DNA of 64,000 nucleotides from Carettochelys insculpta (GCF_033958435.1 NC_134138.1:31402598-31466597); one strand, 5' to 3'. Counted from the stretch's first letter, positions 35,378-46,187 are shown. The notes: generated by a model not told the origin, from the letters alone. Program-made: numbers and translations.

Positions 35378-35489
35378 AAAAAGTATTGCCCATCCTGGTC
35401 TAACTGGTGCTTGGTCCTGCCATGAGTGCAGGCGACTGAATTTGATTACTTCTGTAGGTTCCTTCCATTTGTAATATTCTATGATTCTG

Positions 35490-37417
35490 TGCTGGGTGGC
35501 ATTTGTATCTTTCGTTAGTGACAGCACAAGCGCACAGCTTACAGGGAATACTGCTCTCTACATGCAATTCACATTGGAGAAGGAGTTCACTGCACAAAAC
35601 GTTTTCAGGACTTGGTTCGGTTAGGTGTATTTTGATGGGGAGAAATCCAGTTAACTTAGGGTCTGCACTGAATCAAAGAGCTGTTTTCATTTAAATTTAC
35701 CATAGGAGCAAATTATATGAAAACTTTACACATACAAGATATACTGATTGAACTGAAAATGCAAAAAAATTGTTATTTTTCTTCTTGTTCAGAAAGAGAA
35801 GCTTGTTAATATAGTTTTTACAGCCTGATGTGTTAAAAAAGAGTTTGTTAGAAACTGACTCTTGAAAAGCTTTATAAACTCTTGATAAGCCAATGGTAGA
35901 ATGACCATACAATTTAGTAACTTAGCCAATATGTTAGGTTTCATAGGCTTCTTAGAAGTTTTGCCTGAAGCTATACCCAAAGTGATCACAGGGAAATGAT
36001 TTATGCGTTCTAATAAATGTTACTGCTCAAGCTGTTTGCTTGTTCAATGGTTAAGGTCCCAAAAGAAAGGTCTATCTCAAATTAGGACTGGCATGTATTA
36101 TCTGTCAACTTTATATAGTACTGTAAAAGTCATTCAGCTGACAGGAATATTAGCAGAATGTTTTATGGATTTTTGTACTGTATGAATCTCTCTGTTAGTG
36201 AGGAATAGAGCTGTAGATGTTGTGCTGGGGTCCCGGATAATGTTGCGTGTAGATGAGTAGTTTCACTCAGTGGTTCATAGCAAATGAACATCTGGCCTTC
36301 ATATTGATTCCATGTGTGAAAATGAGATCAGCCCAAATAATGACCAGAATCAATCAGACTTCAACCTAGAAGTAATGCACACTGGTACTGATTTGTTAGA
36401 CAACCAGAATTGGCAGCACCTTGCATAATTTGGCACCAATTGACAAAGATTAGGCTGTTTTAGGGCCCTGACTGGTTATTAATTTGACTCCCCAAATATT
36501 TTGCAAAGTAAAGTCAGCTGTAGCTTATTTGTCTCTGTCCCCCTTTCTTTTCATACCAGCCCTAATTGTTTTAGACAAACAAGTTAGCTTGCGGCCTGTT
36601 CACTTTACACAGGAAGACATGAATTCTTTGATCCATACAATATTCTCTAGTTCAACCTTGGAGCTATTTACCAAGGAGATTTATTTGCAGACAGACACTA
36701 ACGCAGTTCTTTGCAAATGGAAATGAGTTCAGTTTATTTGATTTTTTGGCTCAAGTTTCTGCCTCTTATAGGAGAATCACCTAAACAATTGATCCATACC
36801 TGCCTTGTAATTATGGCTGTTGGAGAACAGAATGAAACATTCAGCAGAAATCATCAGAAGAGTTTAGTGTTTATTAGCGCTGTGTTTGGAACAGAAGTGA
36901 AAATTAAATGAAACTTGCCTGGTTTTAGGTTTCACAGCAGATTCACACTTCAGACCAGGTATGCAATGATTTATGAACGTTTTGACCAAATTTTGACCCA
37001 TTTTTAAATGAACATGGAGAGAAAAATAAGTTTGCATAGACGGCACATGTCATTGCTGGTGGTAAGTGAGTTTCTCATTGTGTTCATTTGAACCCAGACT
37101 CAGGGAAGGAGAACTCAGTTGGATCAGGACTCAAAAAGTATTTGTGTAAAACCCTGCAAAGTGAAACTGCTTCTTACTTACTCACTTGTGTTGGTCATTT
37201 TCATGGCACAACCTTTTCTCCAGAAAATTTATTCTCTATATTTTTGGTAAGAATGGGGAGGCATTCGTACCAGTGCCTGGGAGTCAGGAGATCTGCATAC
37301 TTGGATTTCCTTTTGCATCTGTGTTAATCAGGAGTAAATCAGTTGAAGCCAGTGGCATCTCAGTGGTGTGAAGTGCTGGATGAAAAAGAATTGGTGCACC
37401 CCAACTCCTCTAATCTC
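35490..37417. other. Noncoding DNA, no gene seen
   Basis: No domain-bearing frame and no well-defined repeat. The frames at 36484-36726 and 37088-37327 have no recognisable similarity. Confidence 0.45.
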
Positions 37418-37595
37418 CTGGGCTGTGCCTGCTCGGGCACAAATCTTCGAAATAGCCATATTTCGAAGATTACTAATGAGGCACTGAATTGAATATTCAG
37501 CGCCTCATTAACATTAGGACGCTTCTGGCCATGGCGCTTCGCAAGCTATGCTTTCGAAAGCGCGCGGCTCGGCACGGCTACACGGGGGCCGTACC

Positions 37596-38239
37596 CTTCC
37601 ACCAACCACAAATTTCCATTTTTCTTACAACCGACGCCTCCCACATAGGATGGGGAGCCCACATTGGCAGCAAGGTGACGCAAGGGCTATGGTCCCCCGC
37701 AGAACAGACACTGCATATAAACATACTGGAACTCAGAGCAGTGTTCAATGCGTGCAGACATTTTCGGAAATACCTACATGGCAAGGTAGTCAGGATCAAT
37801 ACCGACAATACCTCCACCATGGTTTTACATCAATCGACAAGGAGGGGCACGGTCCCGTGTGCTATGCGCAGAAGCAGTCCGATTGTGGAACTGGTGCATT
37901 GCCAACAACATAACGTTGAAAGCCTTGTACTTGCCGGGTGCCCACAACGTGAAGGCAGATCAACTGAGCAGGCGCTTTGCACTCACGCACGAGTGGCAGA
38001 TCCGCTCCGACCTGCTACGACGCATATTTTGCACCTGGGGGGTTCTCCAAGTCGATTTGTTTGCCACCCAACGCAACAAGAAATGCCCTCAGTACTGCTC
38101 CAGAGCAGGAATAGAGTGGGGGTCCCTGGGGGACACCTTCATGATCTCATGGAAGGGCCCTCTACTCTACGCGTTTCCCCCCCCACAACACTTATCCACA
38201 AGGTTCTGCAGAAAGCCAGAAGGGAGAGAGCTCGCATGA
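37596..38239 (+). pseudogene. DIRS retrotransposon RNase H domain, frameshifted
   Basis: In the frame open at 37489-38424, residues 47-51 (TTDAS), Glu81 (INILELRA) and Asp106 (INTDNTS) fit the acidic residues of RNase H, with GWGAHI and LWSPAEQ between them as in DIRS-type pol. Near 37830-37860 the reading shifts, and a second frame (37859-38239) continues with LYLPGAHNVKADQLSR, VDLFATQRNKKCPQYCS and WKGPLLYAFPPPQ, all hallmarks of the DIRS RNase H C-terminal half. The reverse transcriptase upstream is missing. Not a host gene. Confidence 0.88.
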
Positions 38240-38399
38240 TACTCATAGTTCCAACCTGGCACCGACAACAATGGTTTCCCCTGCTTCTGCGCATGTCGGA
38301 TCATCCACCACTCCCACTCCCAGTAGCGCTGGACCTACTCACGCAGGCTCAGGGGTCCATAGTGCAACTGCACCCTCAGGGACTCCGCCTACAAGCATG

Positions 38400-38720
38400 G
38401 TTAATCCATGGCTCAGTGCCTTAGAGCTCGCGTGTATGGAGGGAGTAAGACAAGTCTTAGAGTGTAGCCGAAGGACCTCCACCAGGAGGACTTACGAATA
38501 GAAATGGACACGATTTACCGCCTGGTGTTCTTCCAAGCAGTTAGCTCCCCTTGACGTCCCTATAACTGTAATTCTGGAATACCTGCTGGACCTCAAATGA
38601 GACGGGCTCTCTCTATCCTCGCTAAAAGTCCACCTCGCAGCTATATCAGCTAAACGTCCACCTTGCAGCTATATCAGCCCGACACCTACTGTGGAGCACC
38701 CATGGGGACACATCTCGAAG
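38400..38720 (+). pseudogene. DIRS tyrosine recombinase, N-terminal remnant
   Basis: After a linker, the frame reads SRRTSTRRTYE, an in-frame TAG at 38499, then KWTRFTAWCSS, ILEYLLDLK and LSLSSLKVHLAAISA. This is the SAM-like N-terminal domain of DIRS tyrosine recombinases. The catalytic half with the R-H-R-Y residues is absent. A 28-bp tandem duplication (38622-38649 / 38650-38677) adds a further shift. Confidence 0.8.
38622..38677. repeat. 28-bp tandem duplication in DIRS remnant
   Basis: Two adjacent copies of a 28-bp unit beginning CTAAA and ending GCAGCTATATCAG differ at two positions. The length is not a multiple of three, so it disrupts the recombinase frame. Confidence 0.9.
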
Positions 38721-38889
38721 AACCATCGTTACTACAAGTGAGTAACTTCTCTTTTTGAAGTGCCGCGGCCGGAAGCGTCCTAATGCTAATGAGGCACAGA
38801 ATATTCAATTCAGCCCCTCATTAGTAATCTTCGAACTGGCCATTAGCATGGCTATTTTGAAGATTTGTGCCCGTGTAGACACACCCCTG

Positions 38890-39728
38890 GTGTGTCACAT
38901 GGATACAGATTATGGTATAAGCTTGGGAATGGTTTTAGGGTCCCAGATGTGAGTCAGTGAATGGAATTTTCAAATATGTGCACTCCTGAGAATTATTTTG
39001 CGTTGTACCATGAGCCATTTATTAAATGTTGTCTGCTAATGACATTACATTTACCATAGCCATCCCAAAGGATGAACCAGCTATACTAAGGGAGCATTTC
39101 ACCAATCTCTGGTATTCAGCATCCTCCACTGTGAAATGCAGCAGCTCTTGGAACTCTGCAATGTAGTAGGATATAAAGCAGTGCTTTCTCCATCTGACAT
39201 TCCAGCTGGAAATTAAACAGGCAAAAAGGAATTACTTGGTTAGGTGACCAAGGATAACCCTGATCTTACAAATGTGGAAGGGGACCGTTAGTGATCACAA
39301 GTACTCCATAGCTTTCCCAGCTTATGCAAAGGGTGACACCTTCAGCTGCACAGGGGCCCCTAACACAAAGCAGAAGTGTTGGTTCCATACTGAACCTATT
39401 TCCATTGACATCAGAGGGAGTAGCATTCCTCCCACTTCCTGCGGTGTCTCAGCATTTTTAGTAGCTCTCCCATCCACTTCCAGGCTTTTTAAGTTTTGAT
39501 GAGATCAAACAAGATGTTGCATGGCTGCCAGAGTATTACATAATTAATAGTTCATTTCTGTGAGAGAGCATCACCTATGGCTCTTATAGTTCACAGGCCC
39601 ATAATACCAGAAACAAATATTCTGTCTGGGTAGGATAGTGGATTAGATGATCTAATATGTCTTATTTAACTGTAATAAATAAAAGTTATATAGTTGATAT
39701 TGTAAAGATCTAACCAAATAATCAAGAT
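38890..39728. other. Noncoding DNA, no gene seen
   Basis: Short frames only. No repeat recognised. Confidence 0.5.
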
Positions 39729-39730
39729 TA

Positions 39731-40385
39731 GTGCTGTGACAAAGCCCCACGTTTGTCCTCCTGGGGTCCTGAGCTTCATGATGGTTTTAGGCGATGCCTC
39801 AGAAGCTCACCGTGTCCCTGCTCTGCCTCTTGTTCTCACAGGGGTCAGGATACAGCATTATTGAGCCAGTCTCATCATCGGCACAGTCAATGCTATAGTC
39901 ATTAGTGGAGGAGACCCCTTACGTATGTCCAGTCTCCTCCTAACCCCTAGGAATGCCCTGGGGTGTGAGGTGGTTTGAAGGGAACCCAGGCCCCTCCCAC
40001 ACATTCTGGGTTCCAGCCCAGGGACCCTATGCAACTGCAGCTGGAGGGGCTTCCCTCCCTGGTCCCCCCCCGGTGCAGCAGGTGCATCCCTGGGCCACTT
40101 CCACCAGATGCTTCCCTCAGTGCATTCCTCACGTGATTGCAGCAGCCTTCTCTTCCTGGGAGCTCTCCTTCCACTCTCCTTGCCACTTCCTCATCTGTCT
40201 CTTTCCCCCTTCCTCACCTGAGGGGAGCTTTTTAAAGGGTTCCGCAGGCTTTAATTGTCCACAGGTGCTGAATTAGCAGCAGGTGCTGGATTATCCAGCT
40301 GCTGGCTGGCTGATCCTTGATAAACCTAAGTCTCTAGGAAATATAAATGCACAGACCCAACTGCCCACATATTTATTCTACATGT
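39731..40385 (+). mobile_element. Possible solo LTR or LTR-retrotransposon fragment
   Basis: A GC-rich island in AT-rich surroundings begins TGTGACAAAGCCCCACG, resembling turtle LTR-type repeats that start TGTGACAAAG. It carries a TTTTTAAAG and an AAATATAAATG motif near the end that could be TATA-like. No gag, pol or second LTR is visible, and the 3' border and target duplication are unclear. The frames on both strands (39947-40276) have no domains. Confidence 0.4.
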
Positions 40386-40439
40386 AGCAACTGTAGTCTG
40401 CTGCAGGCTGTAGTCTGTCATAGTGCATACAAAACATAA

Positions 40440-40694
40440 TGGGTACATCTACCCTAAAGAGTTTGTAGACAAAACTCGCAGAGTCTGTACACACAAAATG
40501 CATTTTGTCAACAGAAACTGTCGACAAAAACGTTGTGTAGATACTCCAGCCTGGGGGTGGGGAGCGGTTGTCGAATGAGCAGATTGAAAGATCTATCAGC
40601 TTTTATATGTAGACAGGATCTGTTGACGGAGGTTTTGCCGGAACAGCTCTTCAGACAGTAACTCCTGTAAACAGATGCTTCTGGTGAAGATGTA
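40440..40694. mobile_element. MITE, GTCGACAAAA subfamily
   Basis: Left GGGTACATCTACCCTAAAGA and right, in reverse complement, CTACATCTTCACCAGAAGC are weak inverted ends. The interior (TTTTGTCAACAGAAACTGTC, GTTGTGTAGATACTCC, GACAGGATCTGTTGACGGAG) matches the MITE at 14626-15059 in opposite orientation. It is decayed, with borders good to about 10 bp. Confidence 0.6.
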
Positions 40695-42240
40695 GAAGTG
40701 TTGTACCTAAAAGCTAATGTCAATTAGCTTCCTCTGCCCACTTGACTTCTTTTATCCTATGGAACTGTTTGTGTTGTAAGGTTTTCTCACACTCTGATAG
40801 ACTTACATTACCTGAGTGAAAAATTGGCCTAACTAAAATTAATGGAAAAAACTCCCATTGACCTCAACCCATACCTTTTTCCTTCCAAAAAAAGTATGGC
40901 TTCTCCTTTCCAAAGCTTCCTTGTGTGAAACAGTGTGGCTGTTGATTTTAGAAGTCATGAGAGCTTTAAAAAAGAAACACCAAACCTCTGAAATGCTCTG
41001 CTGCACTAAATCACTGTGGGAAGCCAACTTCTCACAGTATGATCATATTTGACAGTGAATTACTACACCCCTGTTTTCCTCTGTCATCTCAGCATCCAGT
41101 TCACTATACTTTGTGACAGAGAGTACAATAAAGGCTTTGTTATAATGTTTATGTCTCAAATGTATAGTTTGTAATCAGTAATTCATTTCTTTGAAGGAAT
41201 GTATTTCAGTATCTGGACACGTCATGTTGTGGTTGAGATATATACATATTTGGCTTGTTTATTTTACATAGTGGAATGCCTTTCACAAGGGATGTCCTCA
41301 CTTTTGTCTTTTTGTCATTTACTGACGCACTCACTGTGATGCTTGTAAACAGGGCTACATAACTAAATAAAAACTGATACATGAGTGAAAATATTTCTCC
41401 TCTTTTGGAACATTTTTACAGTATATTTTTAAAGAGGCAAGATGATTTTCCTTCATAAATGTTAAAACCAAAAGAGACCACTGTGATCACCTGGTGTGGG
41501 TTCCTACAAACTACAAATCATAGAACTTCACCCAGCACCCAGTAAATCCTGTGTCAAACCCCTAATATCTGATTGAGCTGGAGCACCAACTTCATGATCA
41601 ATTATTTTTAAAAGTATCTAATCCTGATTTGGAGACTTCAGAGGTTGCAGGATCCACCTCATCCCTAAATATTTATTTGAACAATCTCCTGTGGATTGTC
41701 CAAGGTCGGACTCCCAGTAAATTTTAAATAGCTTATCACTCCTTTTGCTGGTGACATCCTTAGGTAACAGCGGAGTGGAGTTGCCATCACTTCCTGTCAC
41801 CAGAGAAAGGAGTCTTTTTACAGAGCAGCTTCTCCTTTGGGTTCAGTTAAATGCATTTTGTAATCTGACTCTAGCTGATAGGGTATAATTTTGTAAGAAT
41901 CACTCTCCCAATGTGTCATCTTTTGGAACTTCTGTATACTCTTCCTTTGGCTTATTCTTCTGCCTCATAATAGTATGCATACACTGTAGCTATCTGTGAG
42001 AGTCATTTAATGCTGTAATTGTCAAAAGATCCTTCAGGGTTTACTTCAGTTGTTTGATTTTTTATTTTTGTTTTCTAAAACCAAACAATTCACTTTTGAA
42101 ATGCGGTGTTCATACATTAATGGAGATGACCAACATACTTGGTCCCGCGTAGCTGGATTTCTAGGTATACCGAAACGTGGTCCAAATGAATCCTGCTGGG
42201 ATTCAGAAAAATGTGAATTGTGGTCTTGCCTTTGAAACTG
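40695..42240. other. Noncoding DNA with one old CR1-like relic
   Basis: No gene is recognised. The only repeat is the relic at about 41470-41710, listed separately. Confidence 0.45.
41470..41710 (-). mobile_element. Old CR1/L3-like 3' fragment, antisense
   Basis: The order ATAGAACTTCACCCAGCACC, AAATCCTGTGTCAAACCCCT, TAATCCTGATTTGGAGACTT, GTTGCAGGATCCACCTCATC, CCTAAATATTTATTTGAACA follows an ancient CR1-type tail recognised from memory in sauropsid DNA. It is very decayed, and the boundaries are estimates. Confidence 0.45.
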
Positions 42241-42267
42241 CTTGGATCAGAGTGTTCTTGGAAAGAT

Positions 42268-42388
42268 CACTTGGCCATTCTGCCTCAGTTTCCCACCTGT
42301 AAAATGAATGTAACAATGGATACCCACATACCTCAGAGAGGATTGTTGTGAACATGGATTAAACAATGCCTGTAAGGTGCTTTGAAAA
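42268..42388 (+). mobile_element. MIR SINE 3' part
   Basis: GATCACTTGGCCATTCTGCC, CTCAGTTTCCCACCTGTAAA, ATGAATGTAACAATGGATAC, CCTCAGAGAGGATTGTTGTG and GTAAGGTGCTTTG match the MIR CORE and 3' region in order. The tRNA head is absent here. Confidence 0.85.
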
Positions 42389-42885
42389 GAAATGATGTGT
42401 TTTCGTTCAATTGGATTTACATTTAAAAATTGACAGTGAATGCCATCTTTTGACTGATTGTTGTAAAAGTAATCAGGTGCATCATGTATTTGAATTTTCA
42501 ACAAAATTAAAATGTGTGTGGGTGTCTTGCACATTTAAACAGATTCTACTACAGATGGCTCCTTCCAATCTCTTCTGACAATAAGTGGGGATGCATATTT
42601 AAGAATATTAGCAGTAGCTCAACCATGATTCAGGGTTGAGGTGGAATAGTATCCCATACTTTGAAGGGGTAATAATATATGTTTTGTTAGATGTCCCTTC
42701 ATTTGCCACATTCTTTTTGAATCCTTCACTGTACCTACCAGATCAGTGCTGCCTTCCTTATGTACCCAGAACTGCTGATGACGTTTGGATGCACAAGGAG
42801 TTTTGGGATCAGGTCTGCAGCACCAAGAAAAAGATTCTAAAATGTAGTGTGTTGCACTGATTTAATTCATGCAATACAGTTGGAA

Positions 42886-43000
42886 GGATGGCCCAATGAT
42901 AAGGGTGCGAGTTTGGGACTTCCAAAACAAGGTCGGTTTCCTGCTCTGCTGCAGACTCCCTTTGTGACTGTGGGCAATCATGTAGGGTTTGTCTAAATGG
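42886..43000 (+). mobile_element. MIR-type SINE, tRNA-derived head
   Basis: GGATGGCCCAATGATAAGGG (A-box-like), then TTGGGACTTCCAAAACAAGG, TCGGTTTCCTGCTCTGCTGC (B-box-like start) and TTTGTGACTGTGGGCAATCA follow the MIR head and core in order. It is the complement in content of the copy at 42268-42388, which has the 3' part. Confidence 0.8.
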
Positions 43001-43544
43001 TTCATTCATCCACCCCAAAGGGGTCTAAATTCTAGTGAATACTACTGTGTCATGCACTAAGTGATCTATATGGACCCAGCTGGTATCAGCAGGGCCAACA
43101 GCCACCACAGCCCTGGGGGCAAGGTGAAAGGGGGCCTGGCTCTATGCCCTTGGTAGGTGTGGAGTTTTGTGTGGCAGGGGCAAGGCCAAGGGCGGTCAGC
43201 ACGGAGCTGCCTCCATCTCCCACCACCCCTCCCGCTATCCTTTAGAAGTAATGTGGAGCAGCAGAATGATGATCCTATGGCATTACAAAGGGTCCCAAAG
43301 CTCCTGGCTGCCACCTCTTTGAAATGTCGTGCTCTTGTGCAATTGCACCTCTTACCTATCAATGGGCCTGGCTGGCATAAACTAGAAATACCTTTACACA
43401 TGTCATTATAATACTGTTTCAAGAAGTACTCCATTAATGTGCACTAGGGAACTAACAGTATGTACCAGTAGGATCTATGTGGGCCAGTTAGTGTGTTCTA
43501 GAACTTACATCTTCCTGTTATGTTCTAAAGCACCTTGTACACAA

Positions 43545-43650
43545 GTCCTCAGTCTTTCTGTGCCTCAGTGCCTGTACAGAACGAAGTTAAAAGCAATGCT
43601 CTGCCTCCCAGGAGTGCTGGAGGATAAATACATTATTGATGGCCCTCATA
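43545..43650 (+). mobile_element. Probable MIR SINE 3' fragment
   Basis: CTTTCTGTGCCTCAGTGCCT, then ACAGAACGAAG and GGAGGATAAATACATTATTG resemble the MIR 3' region (TGTGCCTCAGTTTCCC ... GAGGATTAAAT). Divergent, and the middle is rearranged. Confidence 0.45.
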
Positions 43651-44666
43651 TGCTACGGTAATGGAACCCACATTGGTACCTATGATAAATATCTTTTGTG
43701 AAATCCACACATGGTGGGCGCCATTTTTCCCCCTAATAAACTGACTAATCTTTCTGGCTGGACATTTATTTTGCTGTCTAAATGGCAGCTGATTTCTTCT
43801 GAAACCTGACTCTGTTGGTGCTGAGTGCTGGAAAAATGAGGCCCTTGGTCAGAAACCACACAGGAAGTCTATTAGAGAGAATGGACTTAAAGCCTGATCT
43901 CTTGAGGCCCCATCCATTGCCTGATCCACAGGAGTATCCTTCCCTAGATGCCTCATCTGTAGATGCTGTAGTGAAGTTGTCAAAGTGGCAGCAACATCAA
44001 CAGGCTTGCTTTATATCCTGTTCAACCATAGGTGGCATGTAAGCATTTGTAGACAGATCTATTGTGCTGGCTGTTGGTATTGTGAAGAATGTCCTTTTTC
44101 CTTTCCAGATGCTGCATGCTACCAAATAAGGGGAAAACATGTGTTTCCCAATGCTGTGATAAGTCAGAGGTATAAGTTGCAGCCTTACCATATTGAGAAA
44201 GGAATGCAAAGTGCACCCTTCTCTATCGGCACAGAAAATGTTTACAGAACTCAGCTATAAGACAAGGGATGTGCACAGGAACAGTTTGCATGACAGCCTA
44301 GCAAATAGAAAAAAGGCTTTTTAAAATATAATTTTGCCTAAGAAAATCATTCTTCATGATGACATATTCTATGATAGATGCAACGTTTCATTTTGTTTAC
44401 ATTTTTTTCCTGCCTGGTAGAAAGTCTCATATCTTTGAAGTCTGCTGTACAGAACATCACAAACTCTCCTATGTTAGCTTGGACTGGTTTTTTGTCATAT
44501 CATTTACAATTTATGTTAAGAGCAGTACTTACATCTTTTTTAATAATAAAAGCCTTGAAAGAAGGAGGGAAAAAGAGGAATCATATTAGAGATATTTGTA
44601 TAATCTATTCACCAGTTTCTTATTACATTCTAGTTTCCCACCTCCCATCCTCCCAAACTTGTGATG
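43651..44666. other. Noncoding DNA, no gene seen
   Basis: The frames at 43815-44260 and 44356-44785 are not protein-like on inspection, and no repeat was identified. Confidence 0.45.
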
Positions 44667-44668
44667 TA

Positions 44669-44866
44669 CAGTGGAGGCTCAATATTTTATTCCCAAGTGG
44701 CTGGTGTGGCCGCTTCCCCGGGGCCCTGGGTAGGAGCACCAGCAGCCACCGCTTCCCCCAGGGCCTCAGGCAGGAGTGCCAGTAGATGGGGGCTGCCATA
44801 TTCATGAAATTCAGCATTCGCGAGGGTTCCCAAAATGGAACCCTCGCGAATGTTGAGACCCTACTG
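44669..44866. mobile_element. Small pogo/Tigger-like element
   Basis: Left CAGTGGAGGCTCAATATTT and right, in reverse complement, CAGTAGGGTCTCAACATTCG are inverted ends flanked by TA on both sides. The right half contains a perfect hairpin (TTCGCGAGGGTTCC, a 4-base loop region, then GGAACCCTCGCGAA). The 198 bp have no coding sequence. Confidence 0.8.
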
Positions 44867-44868
44867 TA

Positions 44869-46015
44869 TTTCTTATTTGTTCTTGTTTGGTTTAATTTGG
44901 TGACTGTCCTAGTGAAATGATGGTACAGTATTCATGACCTAATATTTTTAACTTTCCTTTACAAAAACAGGAAATGAGGTTTGTTTGTTTTTTAAATCAC
45001 AGCACAACGAATTTACAAAGTATGTTGCTAAGTTTCTGACTTTTAAATAGCATACAAAAATAAAAACAAGCAGTGCCTGGCACTGAGACACATGAATAGC
45101 CGTTAAATCAGAAGATTTTCCCTTTGCCAGATTATACCAAGTAGGGTGATATTGTTAGTCTTTTCACTTTGCTATTAAAGCTCCCCAGACACACACTCCC
45201 ACCCGCAAGTAACATGTTTTTTGAAGTTTTAAAATTAGTTGCTTGAGAAATCAAACATAGAAAATGTGTCTAATAAGACAGGAAATATGCTCCTCAGCCA
45301 GACCAACCACCCATCTAGTTTCATAACAGTCTCTGCTAGTGGCTAATGCTGCTAGATGCTTGAGATGAATCTTACCTCAGTGCACCTAATTCACCTAATT
45401 GTAATGCTCAAAGGGCAATTTCTTTCAGGCTTCAGCAGGTGATCAGTTTACAGGCTAAAAAACATGTGGCTGGATCCTGAAAGTCTTTAGTGTCATGATC
45501 AGTACTTATATAAGCCTTGTGTAAATAAGGACTAATTATGTAATTAAAGATTTGTAGGGCAAGAGCTATAGTTGTTCTCCTAGTTAGTTTGTGCTGTTCT
45601 CCTTACCACAAATGACCAAGCCTATGAATACTGTTCTAAGCTATTTGTTGTTCTAATATCTTGAATCAGTGAGTTCCATAGGTTAATTGTTCCCTGCACA
45701 AATGTCTATTTCCTTTTATTTCCTAAATGTGTTTCTTCTAGCACTGAGGGCATTTTTGTTTTTAATATTCATTAAAGAAATGGTAGACAAGAACCACCTC
45801 TCCTTTTCCCCCATCTTTGACTAGTATTGTGCCTTATTCTTGGGTTTGTTTCCAGATTCACCAAATTTAGCGTGGGTTGGTGCAAATTATACTGCTTTGA
45901 GAAAAGTGTGTCCATCTCTATGCCCTGAGATTGTTGAGGGCCCAGAGAAGACACTTTCCTTGAGGGTGGTGCTATCTTACTTGGCTTTTGCTTGGCTTGG
46001 GAGTGACAAGTATTA
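44869..46015. other. AT-rich noncoding DNA, no gene seen
   Basis: Nothing recognisable apart from the left end of the inverted-repeat unit described next, whose minus-strand frame may extend to about 45880. Confidence 0.45.
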
Positions 46016-46017
46016 GC

Positions 46018-46187
46018 TCATGGTTGGGGCTATCTAGCAGTCTTACTGGTGAAGACTTCAATGACTCACCACCATCACATTCCCTGACAATGCTGAACAT
46101 TTCAATTGGCCATGCTGTTGCTTTTTGACCTCCACCATGAATTTCAACAACAGAGTTCACTGTAAATCTTAGGCTGATTTTGGCTCA
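46018..46187 (-). repeat. Left arm of 170-bp inverted repeat
   Basis: The reverse complement of this arm matches 46937-47106 with about 8 differences in 170 positions. On the minus strand it encodes an open stretch (45972-46160) that reads through VNSVVEIHGGGQK, CDGGESLKS and PVRLLDSPNHELILV. I do not recognise the protein. It may be a fragment of a retroelement or of a processed transcript. Confidence 0.85.

Larger units (their letters stand above)
33618..35396. mobile_element. hAT (Charlie-like) element holding further insertions
   Basis: Left CAGGGACGGGCAATATAC and right, in reverse complement, CAGGATGGGCAATAC are hAT termini. The 8-bp target GGTCTAAC is perfectly duplicated (33610-33617 and 35397-35404). 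Its own sequence is only about 33618-33814, 34954-34976 and 35378-35396; the rest is two MITEs and their contents. Confidence 0.9.
32956..35489 (+). mobile_element. CR1 LINE 3' end, outermost layer of a nest
   Basis: CR1 tail blocks appear in order but far apart: CTCTGAGGATAGGAC, GCAAGGGAGGTGCAGGCTCG, GGTGGTTAAATACTGGAATA and TTAGACAGATCCCTGTCAGACA (up to 33135), then CATCATCTAATGGTCTAAC (33599-33617), then TGGTGCTTGGTCCTGCCATG to TTCTATGATTCTGT (35405-35489). The interruptions are exactly the elements at 33136-33592 and 33618-35396. Removing them and one copy of each target duplication gives a continuous tail of about 300 bp. Confidence 0.9.
37421..38886. mobile_element. MITE with a DIRS fragment as its core
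   Basis: Left GGCTGTGCCTGCTCGGGCAC and right, in reverse complement, GGGTGTGTCTACACGGGCAC are inverted repeats flanked on both sides by CTG. The arms (37421 to about 37590, and about 38750-38886) carry the same inward order: CAAATCTTCGAA, GATTACTAATGAGG, GAATTGAATATTC, ATTAGGACGCTTC. Between them lies about 1.15 kb of DIRS-type retrotransposon instead of the short GC-rich centre of related MITEs. Confidence 0.85.

Noticed and set aside
37489..38424. 311-residue plus-strand open frame as a host gene
   Set aside because: Its first ~37 residues come from a MITE arm, the middle is DIRS RNase H, and the frame leaves the DIRS protein after a frameshift near 37850.
39731..40385. Endogenous retrovirus with coding genes
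   Set aside because: Only an LTR-like block is present; no gag, pol or env motif was seen on either strand nearby.
43815..44260. Frames near 44 kb considered as a possible exon pair
   Set aside because: No domain similarity, and no GT/AG-bounded arrangement that stood out; overlapping minus-strand frames are equally long.
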